The notes under the pieces: generated by a model
Told to the model about the DNA's origin: nothing
The model's database searches: none
What the model saw: the letters and a program-made list of their open reading frames with translations, nothing else
Assembly: GCF_016495725.1 (NCBI RefSeq)
Contig: NZ_CP054705.1
Location: 3,658,001-3,722,000, forward strand
Direction: 5' to 3'
Source: Salicibibacter cibarius
GTDB taxonomy: Bacteria > Bacillota > Bacilli > Bacillales > Marinococcaceae
DNA length: 64,000 nt
Program-made: the position numbers and the translations under genes
Shown here: one piece after another, positions 1 to 9,326 of the stretch
How the letters are laid out: every line of letters begins with the position of its first letter
Position numbering within the stretch: position 1 is the stretch's first letter

Positions 1-83
1 GCGCGTTCGTTAATAAGCTTTAATATTTCCATGTTTTTATCATCCAAAGAAGCGCGCAGCTGCTCCAGCTCCTCGTTACTCAC
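1..83 (-). CDS. aroA: DAHP synthase/chorismate mutase, N-terminus only (partial)
   Basis: Only the first 27 or so codons lie in the window; the gene runs off the left edge. The peptide opens SNEELEQLRASLDDKNMEI and continues LKLINERA, which matches the chorismate-mutase-type N-terminal domain of the Bacillus bifunctional 3-deoxy-7-phosphoheptulonate synthase (first step of the shikimate pathway). The start is GTG at 81-83: the ATG at 88-90 runs into a stop after four codons, while an AGGAG-type site sits about 10 nt before the GTG. The neighbour to the right is ytxJ, giving the order ytxJ-aroA known from Bacillus, which supports the call. Most of the protein cannot be seen. Confidence 0.7.
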   Translation of the reverse strand, partial: MSNEELEQLRASLDDKNMEILKLINER

Positions 84-242
84 GAAACATCCACTCCTCT
101 TTACTTCCCACTGTATGGTTTTAAAAGTCATTATAACTTATTATCCGCAGGATGTCACGATCTTTTTCTTTATTTCTTAAACGCTTTTAAGCACTAAAGT
201 ATTTTTTGCTTTCAAACCAAGTATACTCATCGTTTAGATTCT

Positions 243-268
243 GAAAAACCCTCAGCGTCGCGAGGGTT
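243..268 (-). terminator. Rho-independent terminator of the ytxHJ genes
   Basis: Arms AACCCTC (247-253) and GAGGGTT (262-268) form a 7-bp stem; on the minus strand it is followed by a short U run. It lies just after the ytxJ stop codon and separates ytxJ from aroA. Confidence 0.7.
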
Positions 269-275
269 ACTGGCA

Positions 276-596
276 TTACAATATCGTTTTTTCAAGGGTT
301 TGCTCCGTAATGTTACTGTGGGATGTGTGCCATTTTGCTTCATTGGCAGTGAGCAGCAACGCTTGCGGTGATTCATGTTTAACATTCCAATACGTAGCTA
401 CATATTCCGATAAGGGGCGGGCTTCTTGAACATTTAAATAATACACCGGCACCTCGGGATGTTCCGTGGCAAATGCTTTAAATTCATCAAAAGCATTGGA
501 ACTTATAGGGCAAGTGGTACTATTTTTAAATAACAAAATCTCTCTGTTTTCTTCAATGGCATCAAACAATTGTTTTTGTTCGTTTATTTTTTTCAC
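276..596 (-). CDS. ytxJ: Bacilliredoxin-like protein YtxJ (BrxC family)
   Basis: Small thioredoxin-fold protein of the bacillithiol redox system (YtxJ/BrxC family), expected to remove bacillithiol from oxidised cytosolic proteins. The single active-site cysteine lies in a TCPIS motif at about residue 29, after the LLFKNST strand; the monothiol arrangement is typical. I place the start at the GTG (596): GGAGG lies 7 nt before it, whereas the upstream ATG at 611 has no ribosome-binding site and would contain that GGAGG as codons. This gives 106 residues, close to the family length. It follows ytxH by a short gap and ends in a terminator, as in Bacillus. Confidence 0.85.
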   Translation of the reverse strand: MKKINEQKQLFDAIEENREILLFKNSTTCPISSNAFDEFKAFATEHPEVPVYYLNVQEARPLSEYVATYWNVKHESPQALLLTANEAKWHTSHSNITEQTLEKTIL

Positions 597-625
597 ACTC
601 TTCCCTCCCATTAAAATGCATGAGT

Positions 626-1084
626 TTACGAATGTTCCCCGTCTTCTTTTTTCAAGTCTTCGGTTTCTTTTTTCAAATCATCGGCCTCTTTTTTCACCGA
701 TTCTCCAATGTTCTCTCCGGCAGATTGCACTTCATTGGACAGGTCATCCGCGAGCTCTTCCGCCGATTTTTGTGCATCGTTGATATCATTTTTGATTTGT
801 CCGGCTGCATCTCTGATACGGCCTACGACTTGGTTTGATTGGTCGGAAACAGTTCTTGCCACATTTTGTGTTTTGTCAAAGGCGGAACTTGCAAACTCGC
901 TGCCTTTTTCATAAGCTGTATTCGTGATTTCATACGTTTTATCTTTCGCGGTTGCGGCTCCTTCGCTGATATCTCCCCGTAGTTCCTTCCCGGATTTCGG
1001 CGCGAGCAGCAATGCTGTCGTTGCTCCTACAATTCCTCCGATAAACGTCCCTATCAATAAATCTTTCGTATTCATGTCTCCCAT
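626..1084 (-). CDS. ytxH: YtxH-family general stress protein
   Basis: 152-residue protein. Residues about 5-30 form a Gly/Ala-rich membrane segment (LLIGTFIGGIVGATTALLLA) followed directly by PKSGKELR, the YtxH signature. The rest is a long charged amphipathic helix with repeated Lys/Glu/Asp heptads, probably coiled coil, ending in a KKETEDLKKE tail. In Bacillus, ytxH is a SigB-type general stress gene; here it sits between ytxG and ytxJ with short spacing, so co-transcription is likely. GGAGG lies 8 nt before the ATG. The molecular role is unknown. Confidence 0.85.
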   Translation of the reverse strand: MGDMNTKDLLIGTFIGGIVGATTALLLAPKSGKELRGDISEGAATAKDKTYEITNTAYEKGSEFASSAFDKTQNVARTVSDQSNQVVGRIRDAAGQIKNDINDAQKSAEELADDLSNEVQSAGENIGESVKKEADDLKKETEDLKKEDGEHS

Positions 1085-1109
1085 TTTAATTCCTCCTATA
1101 AGTAATTAA

Positions 1110-1535
1110 TTAAAGATCATTTCCTTTGTTCCGGCGGTTTTTCCACTTTTCGTAGAGGTCAATGCATGCACTCCCCCATTGAACCACTTGTGCTACCTGT
1201 TCTGAATTACGATCCGCTTCTTGTGAGACGGTTCGGGACATATGTTGAATGGAGTCTGACACGCGCTCGGTTGTTTTGCCAAGATCTTCAGCCGTTGCAA
1301 ACAACCCTTCCAATGATTCTGATTTCGATTCAAAGTCTTCTGCCAGACGGTTTGTCGTTTTGACAAGGTTTTCAGTCTCCGACGTAATCCCTTGCAGTTG
1401 TTTTTCTACAGCGTCAGCTGTATTCCCCAACTGTTTAACCACCCCCTGTGCAGACTTAAGTGTTTGGATAATATAAACAATAAGGACTACGATCGCAACG
1501 GCAACAATCGCAACACTTATATAAACAATCATCAT
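1110..1535 (-). CDS. ytxG: DUF948-type protein YtxG
   Basis: About 141 residues: one N-terminal membrane helix (IVYISVAIVAVAIVVLIVYI) then a long coiled-coil-prone region rich in Val/Gln/Glu/Thr, the usual DUF948/YtxG layout. Likely membrane anchored with a cytosolic coiled coil. I chose the ATG at 1533-1535 (MMIVYIS) because GGAGGTGA lies a suitable distance upstream; a GTG twelve bases further up overlaps that site. It is first in the ytxG-ytxH-ytxJ string downstream of murC, as in Bacillus, where the three are co-regulated stress genes. Molecular function unknown. Confidence 0.8.
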   Translation of the reverse strand: MMIVYISVAIVAVAIVVLIVYIIQTLKSAQGVVKQLGNTADAVEKQLQGITSETENLVKTTNRLAEDFESKSESLEGLFATAEDLGKTTERVSDSIQHMSRTVSQEADRNSEQVAQVVQWGSACIDLYEKWKNRRNKGNDL

Positions 1536-1652
1536 ACACGCATTCACCTCCTCCTAAGTTGTTCCTACCTTTCCCTTGATCGAGTGATTTCAAACGCCTT
1601 GTCCAACTATATGGAGTGACAGATTACCTGCCACACCCCTCACGAAAAACAA

Positions 1653-2960
1653 TCATGCTTTGGATGAAGAAATTTCCTCGTAGGCGCTTTGGTATTTTTG
1701 AATATCTCCTGCCCCCATAAACAGTAACACACTATCATGATGGTTTGCGAGTCTATCGACATCGGCCGTTTGCATTAATCGAGCTTCTGGAATTAAGCCC
1801 AATAAATCTTCAATCGTCGTTTGGCCTTGCTTTTCTCTCGTAGAGCCGAAGATATCGCACAAATAAACGACATCCGCCAGCTTCAACACATCCGCAAATT
1901 CCTGAATAAATGTAACGGTTCTCGTAAACGTGTGCGGCTGAAACACAGCTACGATTTCACGATCCGGAAATTTTGATCTGGCCGCGTCAATCGTCGCTTC
2001 AATCTCTGTCGGATGATGCGCATAGTCATCGACGAGCAACTGTGATCCCCATTTTTTCTCGGTGAATCGTCTTTTTACACCGGGGAAGTCTGCTAATCGT
2101 TTTTTCATCGTTTCGGTTGGCATCTGTTCGTAATGACAGAGCGCAATGACCGCGAGCGCATTTAATACGTTATGGTCGCCATGGCCGGGAATCGTGAACG
2201 TTTCGAAATAATCTCCTCTGATCATTACATCAAAATTCGTGCCGCCTTCATTGCTTTGAATATTTTTTGCCGTGAAATCGTGGTTGCCCTCGATGCCATA
2301 ATAAACAATGGGTACCGGGGCATTGAGGGTTTGTAAATACTCATCGTCTCCACAGGCAATGATGGCTTTGTTCACTTGAGCGGCCATTTCATCAAAAGCA
2401 TCGACGACATCATTAATGTCTTGAAAGTAATCAGGATGATCATAATCAATGTTTGTTATGATCGCGTAATCCGGACAATAGTTGAGGAAATGCCGCCGGT
2501 ATTCACATGCTTCAAAAACGAAAAACGAACTGTCTTTCTCACCTTTCCCGGTGCCATCACCAATTAGGTAGGATGTCGGCCGGTAAGAACCGAGCACATG
2601 GGAAAGCAATCCCGTCGTTGAAGTTTTCCCATGCGTTCCGGTAACAGCAATGGACGTAAACCGAGATGCCAACTCACCCAAAAAAGTCGGGTAAGCCTTA
2701 ACGGAAAGTCCTTGTGTATTTGCTTCCGCAATCTCTTCGTTATCGTCATTATAAGCTGCCGAAGCTACAATGGTATGTTCACGGTTTACATTTTGTTTAT
2801 GGAACGCGTATATTGGAATGCCTCGTTTTTCCAAAGGGTTTTGTGTAAAGAAAAATTTATCTACATCGGATCCTTGCACGGTCTCATCCATATCATGAAG
2901 AATTTGAGCCAACGCACTCATTCCCGATCCTTTTATGCCAATCAAGTGGTAACTAGTCAT
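1653..2960 (-). CDS. murC: UDP-N-acetylmuramate--L-alanine ligase
   Basis: Cytosolic ATP-dependent ligase adding L-Ala to UDP-MurNAc, the first peptide-stem step of peptidoglycan synthesis. Seen: N-terminal nucleotide-binding [11 protein letters not shown] (about residues 8-18), ATP-binding GTHGKTS (108-114), a central-domain DYAHHPTEI motif and ligase-family FQPHTFTRT. Length 435 fits the family. ATG is preceded by GGAGG. Expected to be essential. Its downstream neighbours are ytxG-ytxH-ytxJ, as in Bacillus; upstream, in place of the usual sftA neighbour, a nicotinate phosphoribosyltransferase intervenes. Confidence 0.97.
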   Translation of the reverse strand: MTSYHLIGIKGSGMSALAQILHDMDETVQGSDVDKFFFTQNPLEKRGIPIYAFHKQNVNREHTIVASAAYNDDNEEIAEANTQGLSVKAYPTFLGELASRFTSIAVTGTHGKTSTTGLLSHVLGSYRPTSYLIGDGTGKGEKDSSFFVFEACEYRRHFLNYCPDYAIITNIDYDHPDYFQDINDVVDAFDEMAAQVNKAIIACGDDEYLQTLNAPVPIVYYGIEGNHDFTAKNIQSNEGGTNFDVMIRGDYFETFTIPGHGDHNVLNALAVIALCHYEQMPTETMKKRLADFPGVKRRFTEKKWGSQLLVDDYAHHPTEIEATIDAARSKFPDREIVAVFQPHTFTRTVTFIQEFADVLKLADVVYLCDIFGSTREKQGQTTIEDLLGLIPEARLMQTADVDRLANHHDSVLLFMGAGDIQKYQSAYEEISSSKA

Positions 2961-3269
2961 ACCCGGGGACCTCCAAATCTATATTGCCCTTCACAAGCGT
3001 GTTTCCGGGACAAATGCCATGTATCTATTTGCACGTTTCTTTATTATACCAAAATCGATGGAGAGAACAAAGTGTGTCAACACCCGTCGTCAAGAACTTT
3101 TTGTTTCTTTCCCTTTCATGCAGGCCAATGTTCTTAATCATTCACCCGTTTCCCCTAGGAGTGTTGCCTTCCATTCGTTTACTTTACGTCTATGGTATGC
3201 GAGAAACCAAAAATAGAGATTGTCTTACAATGATTCATTTATCCCGGTGGTAACCGACGGGCTTGCCAC
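2961..3269. other. Intergenic region, nothing recognised
   Basis: About 309 bases between the murC start and the end of the nicotinate phosphoribosyltransferase. It must hold the murC promoter and ribosome-binding site (GGAGG about 14 nt before the ATG). A weak CCCG/CGGG hairpin lies just after the upstream gene's stop. No coding sequence is supported. Confidence 0.4.
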
Positions 3270-4373
3270 TCATGAATAATCAATCTGCTCCATTTTCGGA
3301 TTTTCCCGAAGCTTTCGGCCTGCCTTCGCTTCATGATGGCCATTCAAAATTACATTATCACCCGTAAAACTAATTGTCTTCTCCAACAGGCTGCTGCCAA
3401 CGCCATATGAATCCACCGGCACGTTTGCATCTTCATACGCCTGGATTCTTTCGGCCGTGAAGCCGCCGCTAACGGTAATTTTGACATTATGAAAATCTTC
3501 CGCATCCAGAGCTTCACGCAACGCAAAGATTAAAGGCGCGTTCACGCCGGTCGGGTTAAAGTCTCCCATCTCATGCGGATTTCTAAAAAAGTATTGGTCA
3601 ACCATACTGCCTGATGTATCCACTCGCACAGAATCAAGCATGTCTTTGAATTCACGGGCGACTCGCAATGAATCCGTGATCACATCATTGTTATAATCCA
3701 CAAGCGCCATTAAACGATCATTAGGATACATATCCCGATACGCGTAGCTGGCAGCCACGAGATCGCCATGGAACATTTGAATGAGGGCGTGGGGCATCGT
3801 CCCCATCCCTTGCCTCCCCCACCATTCATTCATGGCATGGGTGGATTGGGCTTGTGACCCCCCGATAAACGCTGCGTATCCATCGCCGGCCTGTTGGGTA
3901 AAATGATCATCGCGATCCCCCATGAAAATGACCGGTTTTTGCTTGCCTGAAGACCGGGCTGCTTTGACGACTTCATACACATTGGTAGCCACGGAAGTGC
4001 GGCGCGCGAAAATACCGTCAATGACCCCTTCCAAATAACCGAAATGTTGATAGGGCCCCGTAATCGTCAGCACCGTTTCATAAGGTTCGATTTTGTCACC
4101 GTCTTGCAATGAGTGAATCTCCAATTCTTCCGGATAATCCGCAAACGTCTGCAGGAGCGCGATCACTTCATCTGTCCCGCATAATACAGCATGATTCTTT
4201 TGAAAAAATTGCATCGTCACAATATCGTCGGGTTTATGTTTCTTTATAATTTCTTTCGTTTTTAAAAAGTAAACGGCAGAAAACCAACCTTCGCCGACAC
4301 GTCTGTCAAATTTAAATGTTTTGTTTGTGAGACGTTTCAACTTCCCTTGTAATTTTAAATCAATTTCTTTCAT
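3270..4373 (-). CDS. Nicotinate phosphoribosyltransferase (short form)
   Basis: Makes nicotinate mononucleotide from nicotinate and PRPP (NAD salvage, Preiss-Handler route). Motifs fit the short NAPRTase group: GEGWFSAVYFL near the N-terminus, RRTSVATNV, GDRDDHF, GGSQAQSTHAMNEWW, VDYNNDV, RVDTSGSMVDQYF and the C-terminal phosphate-binding SGGFTAERI...VDSYGVGSSLL. The start is the ATG at 4371-4373: GAGGAG lies 6 nt before it, while an ATG 18 nt upstream has no ribosome-binding site and encodes that GAGGAG. 367 residues. It sits between sftA and murC, presumably in the same transcription direction by insertion into the ancestral order. Confidence 0.9.
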   Translation of the reverse strand: MKEIDLKLQGKLKRLTNKTFKFDRRVGEGWFSAVYFLKTKEIIKKHKPDDIVTMQFFQKNHAVLCGTDEVIALLQTFADYPEELEIHSLQDGDKIEPYETVLTITGPYQHFGYLEGVIDGIFARRTSVATNVYEVVKAARSSGKQKPVIFMGDRDDHFTQQAGDGYAAFIGGSQAQSTHAMNEWWGRQGMGTMPHALIQMFHGDLVAASYAYRDMYPNDRLMALVDYNNDVITDSLRVAREFKDMLDSVRVDTSGSMVDQYFFRNPHEMGDFNPTGVNAPLIFALREALDAEDFHNVKITVSGGFTAERIQAYEDANVPVDSYGVGSSLLEKTISFTGDNVILNGHHEAKAGRKLRENPKMEQIDYS

Positions 4374-4451
4374 GTCCGGCTCCTCGTCCATTTATAATAT
4401 TACCGTTATCTTATTAGATCGTGTGCTTTTTCACAAGTAAAGCGTCAAGAA

Positions 4452-6653
4452 TCATTTTTCGAAAAGCTCGGCAAGTTGCCCGTCATTCACGAGCACGTCA
4501 CGGGGTTTTGTCCCCGCTGCCGCGGAAACGATGCCTTTTGTCTCCATCATATCCATCAGACGCGCGGCACGGTTGTAGCCAATGTGAAATTGCCGTTGAA
4601 TCAGCGATGTGGATGCGCTCCCCTGCTGGATAACGAAATGCGAAGCGTCTTCCAATAAATCATCATCGTCCGAACGTGATTCATGCTTGACAACATCATT
4701 TTTTGTAAACAAATAAGCAGGCGCTTTTTTGTGACGCAAATAAGCCGCAACCTCATCAATTTCTTCGTCCGACACAAACGTGCCTTGCAAACGGACAAGC
4801 TTCGAAGCCCCATTTTCACTTAACAGCATATCTCCTTTGCCAATCAGGCGTTCAGCACCTCCGGTGTCCAGAATCGTCCTGGAATCTACCGCCGAAGAAA
4901 CAGCAAAAGCAATGCGCGTCGGAATATTGGCTTTGATTAAACCAGTAATGACGTCTACAGACGGACGCTGGGTAGCCACGAGTAAGTGAATCCCGCAAGC
5001 TCTTGCTTTTTGGGCGATACGGCTGATCGACGCTTCCACATCTTGGGGGGCGACCATCATCAAGTCAGCCAATTCATCAATAACTATCACAAGGTAAGGA
5101 AGCTTTTCATCTGCTTTTTGATTGTACCCTTTGATATCCCGGACGCCAGCATCTGCGAATAGTTGGTAACGCCTTTCCATTTCCGCTACGCTCCATTTCA
5201 ACGTCATCGTTGCCTCTTTCGGATCGGTAACGACCGGCGCGGCAAGATGGGGGATATCTTTGTAAAAAGCAAGCTCAACGACTTTTGGATCGATAAGCAA
5301 CAACTTCACTTCTTCAGGGTCTGCTTTGTATAGCAAGCTGACGAGAATCGAGTTAATGCAAACACTTTTCCCTGAACCTGTGGCGCCCGCGATCAATCCA
5401 TGAGGCATGCTATTCAGATCCATTATAATGGGACGCCCTGTGATATCAAGCCCCAACGCGACTGCAAGTGGGCTTTTATGATTTCGAAAAGCCTCTTTTT
5501 CGAATAACTCCCGCAATGCGACTGGTTCGCGGTTTTCCTTGGGAACTTCAATTCCGATGGCGTTTTTTCCGGGGATCGGCGCCTCCATCCGCAAGTCCAT
5601 GGCCGCCATCGCCAATTTTAAATCATCGCTGAGGTTCGTTACTTTATTGACTTTCACACCCGGGGCCGGCTGCACTTCAAAGCGGACAATCGAAGGCCCC
5701 TCCGTAACATTGGTGACCGCCGCTTTCACCTGAAATTGATGTAAAGTTGCTTCCAGTTGCTCCCGCTGTTCCTGCAGCTTCTTTTCATCTACATTGGACG
5801 CCTGCATAGCCGGTGTTAATAACGAGAGTGGAGGCGAATCATAGCCTTGATTGGCAGCTGCCGGTTTGGCGGCGGGGGGATTGCTTTCTTTCTTCTGTCT
5901 TTTTCTTTGCTCATAATTATAACGGTCAACCGGTGTCATAATGACATTGCTGACATCTCCCGACGGTTCCCTTGTTTCTCTATTCGTTTGTTCCGCTCGC
6001 TTGGCCGAACGGTTTGGCACTTCTTGTTTGCGCCGTTCTTTGGACGGTTCGGAAACATCGTTTGAAGTGCTTGGGCTAGGCGGCGTTGGGGATTTATCTG
6101 ATCGTTGTTTCGGCCGTTCGGATACTCCCCGCAAGTTTAGGTCATGTTCAGCCGATCGATGATGTTCTATAGCTGTTTCCTTCTCCTCTTTATCGTCGCC
6201 GATCTCAGGCGTTGCTACCTGCTCTGTCGCCGCAATCTCCGCTTTCCCTGTTTCTCTCTCCTGATCTTTCATAGGCGGCTTTTGATAGCCGTGCACGGGA
6301 GAGGGGATGTGCGTCAACGCAAAATTCGTATTTGTAAAGTATTCTTTCTGTTTTTCTTTTTTGACCGGTTCCGGTGTATTCGTTCTCGGGTTAACATTCA
6401 CGGGCTCCCGCGGTTTTTGGGGTTGACGGCGCGGGGGCGACGCTTCTACATCCATTGGAAATCGAAAGTTTCCCCCTTTTGGATATCTATGTACGACCTT
6501 GGCGCCGGTCACCCGTCCAACATTTCCCGTATGCCGTTGTTGCTTCTTCTTTCTATATTGAACCTGTTCTTCCCGGTTATTTTCATAATCTGATTGCTCG
6601 CCGAAAAAGTAACGGTTGAGCTTTTTGAGGATATTGCTCCACTTTCTGGACAT
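4452..6653 (-). CDS. sftA: SftA-type soluble DNA translocase (FtsK/SpoIIIE family)
   Basis: ATP-driven dsDNA pump that clears chromosome ends from the closing division septum. The first ~270 residues are a low-complexity charged linker with many Lys/Glu/Pro and no membrane helices, the mark of SftA as opposed to SpoIIIE. Then comes the motor: alpha/beta domain, Walker A GATGSGKSV at about residue 428, Walker B LVIVIDELADLMM, and ATQRPSVDVITG. The C-terminal winged-helix gamma domain (QRQFHIGYNRAARLMDMME) would read polar DNA motifs. ATG at 6651-6653 is preferred over a TTG two codons upstream because GGGTGA is correctly spaced for the ATG. 733 residues, shorter than Bacillus subtilis SftA, the linker probably accounting for the difference. 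Confidence 0.92.
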   Translation of the reverse strand: MSRKWSNILKKLNRYFFGEQSDYENNREEQVQYRKKKQQRHTGNVGRVTGAKVVHRYPKGGNFRFPMDVEASPPRRQPQKPREPVNVNPRTNTPEPVKKEKQKEYFTNTNFALTHIPSPVHGYQKPPMKDQERETGKAEIAATEQVATPEIGDDKEEKETAIEHHRSAEHDLNLRGVSERPKQRSDKSPTPPSPSTSNDVSEPSKERRKQEVPNRSAKRAEQTNRETREPSGDVSNVIMTPVDRYNYEQRKRQKKESNPPAAKPAAANQGYDSPPLSLLTPAMQASNVDEKKLQEQREQLEATLHQFQVKAAVTNVTEGPSIVRFEVQPAPGVKVNKVTNLSDDLKLAMAAMDLRMEAPIPGKNAIGIEVPKENREPVALRELFEKEAFRNHKSPLAVALGLDITGRPIIMDLNSMPHGLIAGATGSGKSVCINSILVSLLYKADPEEVKLLLIDPKVVELAFYKDIPHLAAPVVTDPKEATMTLKWSVAEMERRYQLFADAGVRDIKGYNQKADEKLPYLVIVIDELADLMMVAPQDVEASISRIAQKARACGIHLLVATQRPSVDVITGLIKANIPTRIAFAVSSAVDSRTILDTGGAERLIGKGDMLLSENGASKLVRLQGTFVSDEEIDEVAAYLRHKKAPAYLFTKNDVVKHESRSDDDDLLEDASHFVIQQGSASTSLIQRQFHIGYNRAARLMDMMETKGIVSAAAGTKPRDVLVNDGQLAELFEK

Positions 6654-6864
6654 TAGCAATCACCCATTCCATTATTTTGAACCCTGCCTTTCCATTGTAC
6701 AGAAGCTTGCAACAAACACCAAGGTTCGAAAGAAATTCTTTTGTTAGAAAAACTTTGCTTCCACCAAATCCTTATGGCGGAAAAAAACCACGGGAATCTA
6801 TCCCATGGCTTTTGTCATTTATTCTAGGCTCTTCACCAAAATCTATAGTTAGTGAATAATTAGC

Positions 6865-6960
6865 TAGCGGAGGAAAAACATGGAGACGCCTGCGGGGAAG
6901 CGCAGTGGGAAGGCCCCGCAGAAAAAAGCGAACTTCTTTTTCCACTTTAAGAACGGTTAA
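6865..6960 (+). repeat. Hairpin element resembling a Bacillaceae dispersed repeat, with 26-codon ORF
   Basis: CTGCGGGG (6890-6897) and CCCCGCAG (6914-6921) form a perfect 8-bp stem around an AAGCGCAGTGGGAAGG loop. This wording resembles intergenic repeats that recur in Bacillaceae genomes (from memory; not searched). On the plus strand an ATG at 6880 preceded by GCGGAGGAAAAAC opens a 26-codon frame (METPAGKRSGKAPQKKANFF...) ending at 6960. The ribosome-binding site is good, but the GC-rich hairpin fills the ORF, so I treat it first as a repeat and only second as a small gene. Confidence 0.45.
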
Positions 6961-6985
6961 CTTTGTTAAAGGAGTAACGTATAAG

Positions 6986-7033
6986 TAAAACTAAGGCTCC
7001 CACCATTAGAACTCGGTGGAAGCCTAGTTTTTC
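6986..7033 (-). terminator. Long dyad terminator, possibly bidirectional
   Basis: AACTAAGGCTCCCACC pairs with GGTGGAAGCCTAGTT with one mismatch; T runs flank both sides. It lies 90 bp past the ytpQ stop, so it most likely ends the EIIC-ytpP-ytpQ transcript; it would also work on the plus strand. Confidence 0.75.
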
Positions 7034-7122
7034 TAAGAGAGAGCTGAGTAGTGTTTTTTCGTAGCGGTTATCATAGTTCATGATTACACCTATTTTTCAA
7101 CCACAGATTTTAGTGTTGCCCC

Positions 7123-7917
7123 CTATTCTTTTGGTTTTTTGCGTGCCAAGATAAAGATCGGTTCAATTTTTCCTTCCTCATAAATGAATGGAAGTGCCGT
7201 GATTGGCATTCGCCCCTCGCCGAAAAATTTAAACGTCATTTGTCCGAGCACATCGTACCCTTGTTCATTTTGGATATCGGCGAGAATGAAAACATCCTGA
7301 TGGGGCACGGCAAGGGCCAGCTCCCCGTTAATGCTCTCGGCTATCTCTTTTACCCAAGCGTCATTTAATATTCTGCTCGCGTCATACCCATCATTCGTAT
7401 TCACGAAATAAAAACGATTCCCGGCTACATCATCTGCTCTAGTCGGGATGGAAAGGGAGCGAATATTAAAGCGGGCTGCTTCTTTCATTTTTTGCTCGCT
7501 TAAGCCTTCACGGTCCAACATTTGCCGATCGATTAACGCATAGGTCTTCCCTTGGTCCAAGGCATAATAAATACGCGTCTCACCGGTATGGGGTTCCACG
7601 ATTAATTCCTTTCCATCCTCCGTTTCCGTAGGAAAAGATGTGGAGCGGATGACCGGATAGATCATTTGCTCGCTGCCGGACAATGATTTCTGTTTTTTCA
7701 TGGCTGCAAAAGTCTCTTGAATGTAAGAAACCGTTTCTTGAAATCCTCCCTCTCCCTTATTTTCAAATTTTGTTTCCAAACGGGGGAGATCAAGGGTCAA
7801 TCCTTTGCCAAGCGCTTCATGATCGATGCGCACTTGTCGGGTTTCTTCGTCCATATTTATTTGATGTTCTGAAAACTCCTGTTTGATGCGTTCCAACACT
7901 TTGGATTTCTTTGCCAT
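7123..7917 (-). CDS. ytpQ: DUF1444 protein YtpQ
   Basis: 264 residues, near the length of Bacillus YtpQ. Opens MAKKSKVLERIKQEF and contains the conserved YPVIRSTSFP, YYALDQGKTYALID, FYFVNTNDGYDASRIL and LALAVPHQDVFILADI stretches typical of DUF1444. Soluble, no membrane segments, function unknown. It follows ytpP by 36 bp in the same direction, the conserved pairing in Bacillus, so the two are likely an operon. Confidence 0.85.
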   Translation of the reverse strand: MAKKSKVLERIKQEFSEHQINMDEETRQVRIDHEALGKGLTLDLPRLETKFENKGEGGFQETVSYIQETFAAMKKQKSLSGSEQMIYPVIRSTSFPTETEDGKELIVEPHTGETRIYYALDQGKTYALIDRQMLDREGLSEQKMKEAARFNIRSLSIPTRADDVAGNRFYFVNTNDGYDASRILNDAWVKEIAESINGELALAVPHQDVFILADIQNEQGYDVLGQMTFKFFGEGRMPITALPFIYEEGKIEPIFILARKKPKE

Positions 7918-7953
7918 CGGTTAAGTCTCCTTACACATTCGTTTTCGCACGGA

Positions 7954-8277
7954 TCAGCCCTTTGATAAATAGCGGTCAAGAAAAGCTGTAACTTCTTCTT
8001 CGCTTTTCCGGTTTTTATCCGCAAAACGATCGATTTCTTTTCCGTTTTTAAAACCTACGAAGCTCGGAATTCCGAAAATATCATACTCCCGGCATATATC
8101 CAACAATTGATCCCGATCTGCATGGACAAATTCCACTTCCGGATAGTCCGCTTCAATACTCGGGAGAGCCGGTTCAATCACGCGGCAATCGGGACACCAG
8201 TCGGCGCTAAACATGACGACGACCCTTTCGCTCTGTATCGCTTCTTCAAACGCTTCTTTCGTTTCTACATTTTGCAT
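7954..8277 (-). CDS. ytpP: Thioredoxin-like protein YtpP
   Basis: 107-residue thioredoxin fold with a CPDC active site (Cys28, Cys31) after the SADW strand and the cis-proline in FGIPSFVGF. It should act as a cytosolic thiol-disulfide oxidoreductase or, from the altered CxxC, on a limited set of partners. Good GGAGG before the ATG. Lies between a PTS IIC-like membrane gene and ytpQ, all on the minus strand. Confidence 0.88.
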   Translation of the reverse strand: MQNVETKEAFEEAIQSERVVVMFSADWCPDCRVIEPALPSIEADYPEVEFVHADRDQLLDICREYDIFGIPSFVGFKNGKEIDRFADKNRKSEEEVTAFLDRYLSKG

Positions 8278-8300
8278 ATAATTTCCTCCTTTTGTATGTT

Positions 8301-9326
8301 TTAACCTTGCTCAATGGTCATATCTCCATCTTTAATGCGACCGCTTTTTCTTAGTCCCCGATCGATCACATACGTTAGCACACCGGGCAGCACAATGTGA
8401 AACACCAGGATAAGAATAAACACTTGCATGGTAAAACCCATCGTTGTAAAGGTCATGATCTGGCCGACAAAGCCGCTTGTGCCCATTCCGGCACCTTCCG
8501 CATTGCTCTCCATATTGAAAAAGATAACCGCGATTGGCGCAAGCATCATGCCGGCGAGCGTTGGGGGGACGACAATCCATGGATTGCGCACCATGTTTGG
8601 CACCTGCAACATCGAGGTCCCGATGCCAAGCGATACAAGCCCTCCCCACCGGTTTTCGCGGAAACTGCTGACGGCAAATCCCACCATCTGCGCACAGCAA
8701 CCGACTGTCGCGGCTCCGGCTGCCAATCCATCAAGCCCTAACATGATCGCGATCGCCGCACTGGATATCGGGAACGTGAGTGCCAGCCCCATCAAAGCCG
8801 AGACGAGAATGCTCATCGTGAACGGCTCTTGTTCCGTCGCCCAGTTGATGACGGACCCGAAAGCCTCCAACCCGCTTCCAATCGCCGGCCCAATCGTCGA
8901 AGCAAGCACAAAACCTGTAGCTATCGTAACAAAAGGCGTTAAAAGAATGTCAAATCGCGTTTCCTTGGAGATTAATTTTCCACATTCCACGGAAATTAAA
9001 ACCGCGATAAACGCCCCTGCCGGCCCGCCCAACTCTTCGCCGGCAGCCCCGCTGACAACTGCGGAAAACATAACAAGCGGAGGGGCTTTAAGCGCGTAAG
9101 CAACCGCAACCCCAATCGCGGGACCGAGGAGGCTCATCGCGAGGGCACCCATATCTTCGAGAAAACCACCGATAAAAATATTGTCCGGGATTTGCTCACC
9201 GGCCGTTTGAATGATCAAACCAACAATCAGCGACGAAAACAGTCCTAACGCCATGTAGCTTAATGCTGTTATCAGGTATGTACGCCCTGACAGTTCGACC
9301 CCTTTTTTCTTCAGATAAGCACGCAT
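8301..9326 (-). CDS. PTS IIC-like membrane protein (PTS_EIIC_2 type)
   Basis: 341 residues, about ten hydrophobic helices with many Gly/Ala/Pro turns, such as MALGLFSSLIVGLI and GAAGEELGGPAGAF. The pattern fits the PTS_EIIC_2 family, a sugar-permease-like IIC domain without IIA or IIB parts. No PTS partners are encoded nearby, so the substrate and even phosphorylation coupling are unknown. AGGAG precedes the ATG by about 10 nt. It is the first gene of a probable EIIC-ytpP-ytpQ operon. Confidence 0.75.
   Translation of the reverse strand: MRAYLKKKGVELSGRTYLITALSYMALGLFSSLIVGLIIQTAGEQIPDNIFIGGFLEDMGALAMSLLGPAIGVAVAYALKAPPLVMFSAVVSGAAGEELGGPAGAFIAVLISVECGKLISKETRFDILLTPFVTIATGFVLASTIGPAIGSGLEAFGSVINWATEQEPFTMSILVSALMGLALTFPISSAAIAIMLGLDGLAAGAATVGCCAQMVGFAVSSFRENRWGGLVSLGIGTSMLQVPNMVRNPWIVVPPTLAGMMLAPIAVIFFNMESNAEGAGMGTSGFVGQIMTFTTMGFTMQVFILILVFHIVLPGVLTYVIDRGLRKSGRIKDGDMTIEQG

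Larger units (their letters stand above)
6654..7122. other. Intergenic region with hairpin element and terminator
   Basis: About 470 bases between the start of sftA and the end of ytpQ. It contains a hairpin element with a possible 26-codon ORF (6865-6960) and a strong dyad terminator (6986-7033). The remainder, including the probable sftA promoter close to 6660-6860, shows nothing I can name. Confidence 0.4.

Noticed and set aside
8397-9099. Long plus-strand frames opposite the IIC gene
   Set aside because: They are shadows of the membrane-protein gene on the other strand and have no start signals.
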